Of a stretch of DNA of 9,835 nt, positions 6,637-9,835 are shown one piece after another. Below the pieces are notes generated by a model that had not been told where the DNA came from, did no database searches, and saw nothing but the letters and a program-made list of their open reading frames with translations. Position numbers and translations under genes: made by a program. Every line of letters starts with the position of its first letter. Position 1 is the stretch's first letter. The stretch covers positions 1 to 9,835 of the forward strand of contig DUQY01000163.1 in the NCBI GenBank assembly GCA_012837565.1, given 5' to 3'. The stretch is from Bacteroidales bacterium (GTDB taxonomy: Bacteria; Bacteroidota; Bacteroidia; Bacteroidales; P3).

Positions 6637-9600
6637 ATGAAAGAGAAAAACATTTTCAAACTACTAATCCTAAGTATATTAATTAGTAGTAATTTATTTG
6701 CACAGTCAATCAATTATCCTGATTCTTCTGTTTTAGCTCATGGAGATTGGTATAAGTTTTCAATTTCTTCATCAGGATTGTATAAACTAACCTATAATGA
6801 CTTTATTAGCTTAGGTATTCCTGCTGAAAAAATAAAATCTTCCAACCTATCAATTTACGGAAATGGAGGGAGAGCAGTTTCTTCTGACAACTCTAAATGG
6901 AATTTCTCTGATTTAAAAGAAAACTCAATATATGTTTACGACCCTAATAATAATTTCTCTCAAGGGGGTTATGTAATATTTTATGGAGAGGGAGGAACAG
7001 ATTGGAAATATAATAGGATAAATAAGACTTGGGGGTTTGACCTTCACCCCTATTCCGATCAATACTCTTATTTTATAACCTTTAATGATTCAATTGGAGA
7101 AAAGAAAAGGATTAATACAATATCAAATCAATCACTTATTACCGACACAGTATCAATTTCAACCAGAGACTTCTTCCTTTCCAAACAAGAATTAGTTAAT
7201 ATTGAGAAATCTGGTAGGTTATGGGTTGGTAAGCAATATACTTCAAACAAAACAGAAGAATATCCTTTAGATTTAAGAAACGCATTAGTAGATCAAAATA
7301 ACAATCTATTGAAGCCTGCACTTATAGAATATAAGTTTGTTGCCCAAAGTGGAACCAATACAACATTCTTAATTAACTATAATAACACTGATATTGACAC
7401 AATGACATTTCCTGGCAACACCTCAGTAACTGACGGAGATAAAGTTAATGATAAGATATTTATAAAAAACCTAACCAAAGTTAAACCAACAAATAAAACC
7501 TCAGTAACTTTTAATGGAGGACCTACCTCAAAAGGTTGGTTGGATTATATATTAGTCAACTATGATAAAAAGCTACAATATAATTATCCCTCTGTGTTGA
7601 AATACTACACAACAGAATTCTTGGGGCTTAACCTAAATGTTGAAAACATCATTTCAAACGTAACAAACGAAAATGTTTTGGTTTGGGATGTTAGCAATTG
7701 GACAAATCCAACTCAGATAAAAGGAACATATAATTCAACCGATAAAACTTATTCAGTAATATTAAATTCAGATTCTATAAAGAATATTGTTGTTTTCAAT
7801 ACCAACTCCAATTTCAATACCATTAAGCCAATTGGGAAAATAGAGAACCAAAACCTACATGCAACAGAGGCTGCAGATTATGTAATTATTACCCATCCAC
7901 TTTTTATTGAACAGGCTGAGCGATTGGCAAAACTTCATAAGGAACATAATAACGTAACCACAACGGTTGTAACAACCGAAGACATATATAATGAATTTTC
8001 TTCAGGAACACCCGACTATTTAGCCTATAAAGAGTTTATGAGAATGTTATATACTAAATACTTGCCAGAGGGAAAGAATCCTAAGAATGTGCTTTTATTT
8101 GGTGATGGCACATATGATAATAAAAATATTTTAAAATATAATAACAACCTTATTTTAACCTACCAAACAGATAACAAAGAGCATGGTGGCTTCACTACTC
8201 CATGTGATGACTATATAACATATCTGTCACCAGAGGCTAAAGGCATAGAGGATGTTAGAGAAAGGGATTCAATGATGGTTGGGGTAGGAAGATTTCCTGT
8301 AAATAATGTAGCACAAGCTGAAATTATGGTTGATAAATCTCAAAGATACCTATTGAAAGAAGATATTCTTAATAAAGAAGGAGTCACAGATTGGAGAAAC
8401 ACTTCTATTTTAACTGCTGATGATGCTGATAACACTTCTGACAGAGATTTTATTAAATTTGCAGAAAACATATACAACCAAATCAAATTTGAACAACCTC
8501 AAATCAATGCAGTAAAAATATATTCTGACGCCTATAAACAATATGCTTCATCTTCAGGTAACACTTACCCAGATGCTTCAAAAGCAATAAATCACCAAAT
8601 GAAAAAGGGTGGTTTGATATTTAATTATGTTGGACATGGATCAGAGGACCATCTATCAAGTGAAAGATTAATTACAATTTCGGATATGACGAGCTGGAAA
8701 AACTACCACGCTATGCCATTAATGATTACCTCTACCTGCGAGTTTGCACGTTTCGATTTGGTTGACAAACCATCAGCCGCAGAAAACACATTATATAATA
8801 GAAACGGAGGAATGATAGCTCTTATATCTGCTGCAAGACCAATATATGCAAATGATGGAATGAATAGACATTTCCACAAATATATACTTGAGGTTCTTCC
8901 AAACAATCAAACAAGAACTTTTGGAGAGGCTTTTTCGGCTACAAAGAACGACACAGGCTCGGGCATGAGGTATGACCAAAGAAGTGTTGTATTATTAGGT
9001 GACCCAGCACTTAGAATAAGTCTTCCAAAATATAACGTTACTACTTTAAAGATAAATGATATAGACCCTGAAGTTCAAAACGACACCCTTAGAGCATTAT
9101 CAACAGTTAAAGTTGAAGGTAGAATTGAAGATTGGAATCACAACTTAGTTGAAGACTTTAATGGATACGTCCAAGTAACATTATTCGATAAATCATCTAA
9201 ATACTATACCTTAGATAATGAGAATAACAATTCAAAAATTGAATTTGAGCAACAAAAAGACGTACTTCATAAAGGAAAGGCTAAGGTTGAAAACGGATTA
9301 TTCACTCATACTTTCATAGTACCAAAAGTTATTGCATATAATTATGGATATGGCAAGCTAAGCTATTATGCATATAGCGATAGCTCTGATGCAACTGGCT
9401 ATTGCAATAAGGTTATTGTTGGAGGAATAGACAATGATGCTGTTTTTGAAGAGACAAGACCATTAGTTAGATTATTTATTGGAGATAGTAATTTCGTATC
9501 AGGAGGAATAACGAATGAAAACCCAGAACTATTTGCAATTATTTCAGATAAAGTTCCAATTAATACCTCTAGCAGTGTTATTATGTCTGCAACCTTAGAT

Positions 9601-9835
9601 AATGCAGCCAACACATTTATTCTAAACGACTACTTCGTTCAATCAGAAACCGACCCAAATAAAGGATATATTAATTTCCCATTTACACTACTTAGCGAAG
9701 GTGAACATACCCTAACATTAATAGCAAGGAATATACTCGATCTTTCTTCAAGTGCAACAATAACCTTTAATGTTGTTTCGAAGAATAAAGAAACCTATGC
9801 AAACCTTAAAAACTATCCTAACCCATTCTCTGGCA
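6637..9835 (+). CDS. porU: Type IX secretion system sortase PorU, gingipain-like (C25) protease, C-terminus cut by window edge
   Basis: The frame is open from the ATG at 6637 to the right edge, giving 1066 residues. PorU is the cell-surface cysteine endopeptidase that removes the C-terminal signal of T9SS cargo and joins the cargo to anionic lipopolysaccharide; in P. gingivalis it is 1158 residues long. Residues 1-22 are a signal peptide (ending NLFA before Gln). A beta-rich N-terminal part follows, with SGLYKLTYNDF (about 47-57) and GPTSKGWLDYILVNY (about 298-312). The C25 peptidase domain spans about 414-795: VLLFGDGTYD (about 485-494), the catalytic histidine in NYVGHGSEDH (His667), the catalytic cysteine in TSTCEFARFD (Cys701), and LLGDPALRI at its end. 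The 34-residue His-Cys spacing agrees with gingipains. Ig-like beta domains come next, and the frame leaves the window at NYPNPFSG (1059-1066), the typical opening of a C-terminal sorting-type domain. About 80-100 residues are probably missing. It is transcribed away from porP/sprF-gldJ. Confidence 0.93.
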   Translation, partial: MKEKNIFKLLILSILISSNLFAQSINYPDSSVLAHGDWYKFSISSSGLYKLTYNDFISLGIPAEKIKSSNLSIYGNGGRAVSSDNSKWNFSDLKENSIYVYDPNNNFSQGGYVIFYGEGGTDWKYNRINKTWGFDLHPYSDQYSYFITFNDSIGEKKRINTISNQSLITDTVSISTRDFFLSKQELVNIEKSGRLWVGKQYTSNKTEEYPLDLRNALVDQNNNLLKPALIEYKFVAQSGTNTTFLINYNNTDIDTMTFPGNTSVTDGDKVNDKIFIKNLTKVKPTNKTSVTFNGGPTSKGWLDYILVNYDKKLQYNYPSVLKYYTTEFLGLNLNVENIISNVTNENVLVWDVSNWTNPTQIKGTYNSTDKTYSVILNSDSIKNIVVFNTNSNFNTIKPIGKIENQNLHATEAADYVIITHPLFIEQAERLAKLHKEHNNVTTTVVTTEDIYNEFSSGTPDYLAYKEFMRMLYTKYLPEGKNPKNVLLFGDGTYDNKNILKYNNNLILTYQTDNKEHGGFTTPCDDYITYLSPEAKGIEDVRERDSMMVGVGRFPVNNVAQAEIMVDKSQRYLLKEDILNKEGVTDWRNTSILTADDADNTSDRDFIKFAENIYNQIKFEQPQINAVKIYSDAYKQYASSSGNTYPDASKAINHQMKKGGLIFNYVGHGSEDHLSSERLITISDMTSWKNYHAMPLMITSTCEFARFDLVDKPSAAENTLYNRNGGMIALISAARPIYANDGMNRHFHKYILEVLPNNQTRTFGEAFSATKNDTGSGMRYDQRSVVLLGDPALRISLPKYNVTTLKINDIDPEVQNDTLRALSTVKVEGRIEDWNHNLVEDFNGYVQVTLFDKSSKYYTLDNENNNSKIEFEQQKDVLHKGKAKVENGLFTHTFIVPKVIAYNYGYGKLSYYAYSDSSDATGYCNKVIVGGIDNDAVFEETRPLVRLFIGDSNFVSGGITNENPELFAIISDKVPINTSSSVIMSATLDNAANTFILNDYFVQSETDPNKGYINFPFTLLSEGEHTLTLIARNILDLSSSATITFNVVSKNKETYANLKNYPNPFSG

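Noticed and set aside
8703..8979. Open frames on the minus strand inside porU
   Set aside because: They lie opposite the conserved catalytic region of porU, whose coding constraint explains the absence of stops; no family features are visible.

Overview
The window is AT-rich bacterial DNA from a member of the Bacteroidota (Bacteroidetes). The support is family-level: a type IX secretion system (T9SS) gene group, a TonB-dependent receptor with an N-terminal carboxypeptidase-regulatory-like domain, A-rich translation leaders without clear Shine-Dalgarno sites, and a promoter-like site of the Bacteroidota -33/-7 type. These families occur only or mainly in this phylum. I cannot fix order or genus. 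The gene content looks like ordinary chromosome; I see no mobile elements, CRISPR arrays, tRNA or rRNA.

Layout. Bases 1-3651 hold three genes on the minus strand, read right to left: holA (DNA polymerase III delta subunit), a 773-residue TonB-dependent outer-membrane receptor 15 bases downstream of it, and a small lipoprotein that runs off the left edge. The spacing suggests one transcript. A minus-strand intrinsic terminator at 3684-3718 separates this group from the next. Bases 3738-6312 hold a second minus-strand pair, a PorP/SprF-family outer-membrane protein followed by the SUMF1-fold lipoprotein gldJ. A 324-base divergent intergenic region (6313-6636) then separates this pair from porU, the T9SS sortase, on the plus strand. 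porU runs off the right edge just as its C-terminal domain begins. It has no stop inside the window, so searches for closed reading frames miss it.

How the genes fit together. GldJ, PorP/SprF and PorU all belong to the T9SS. PorP/SprF proteins sit in the outer membrane and help the translocon or anchor secreted cargo. GldJ is an outer-membrane lipoprotein related to the GldK/PorK ring component and is needed for secretion and, in gliding species, motility. PorU is the cell-surface cysteine protease that removes the C-terminal signal of cargo and attaches it to the surface. The gldJ-porU neighbourhood resembles that of Flavobacterium johnsoniae, where porV follows, so porV is the gene I would expect just beyond the right edge.

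Nothing here is clearly a new system. The points most worth a second look are a G8 homopolymer inside a conserved part of gldJ (a possible slippage site), a 14-codon frame that almost fills the porP-gldJ gap, the pairing of a porP-type gene with gldJ rather than gldK, and the coupling of holA to an outer-membrane receptor and lipoprotein.
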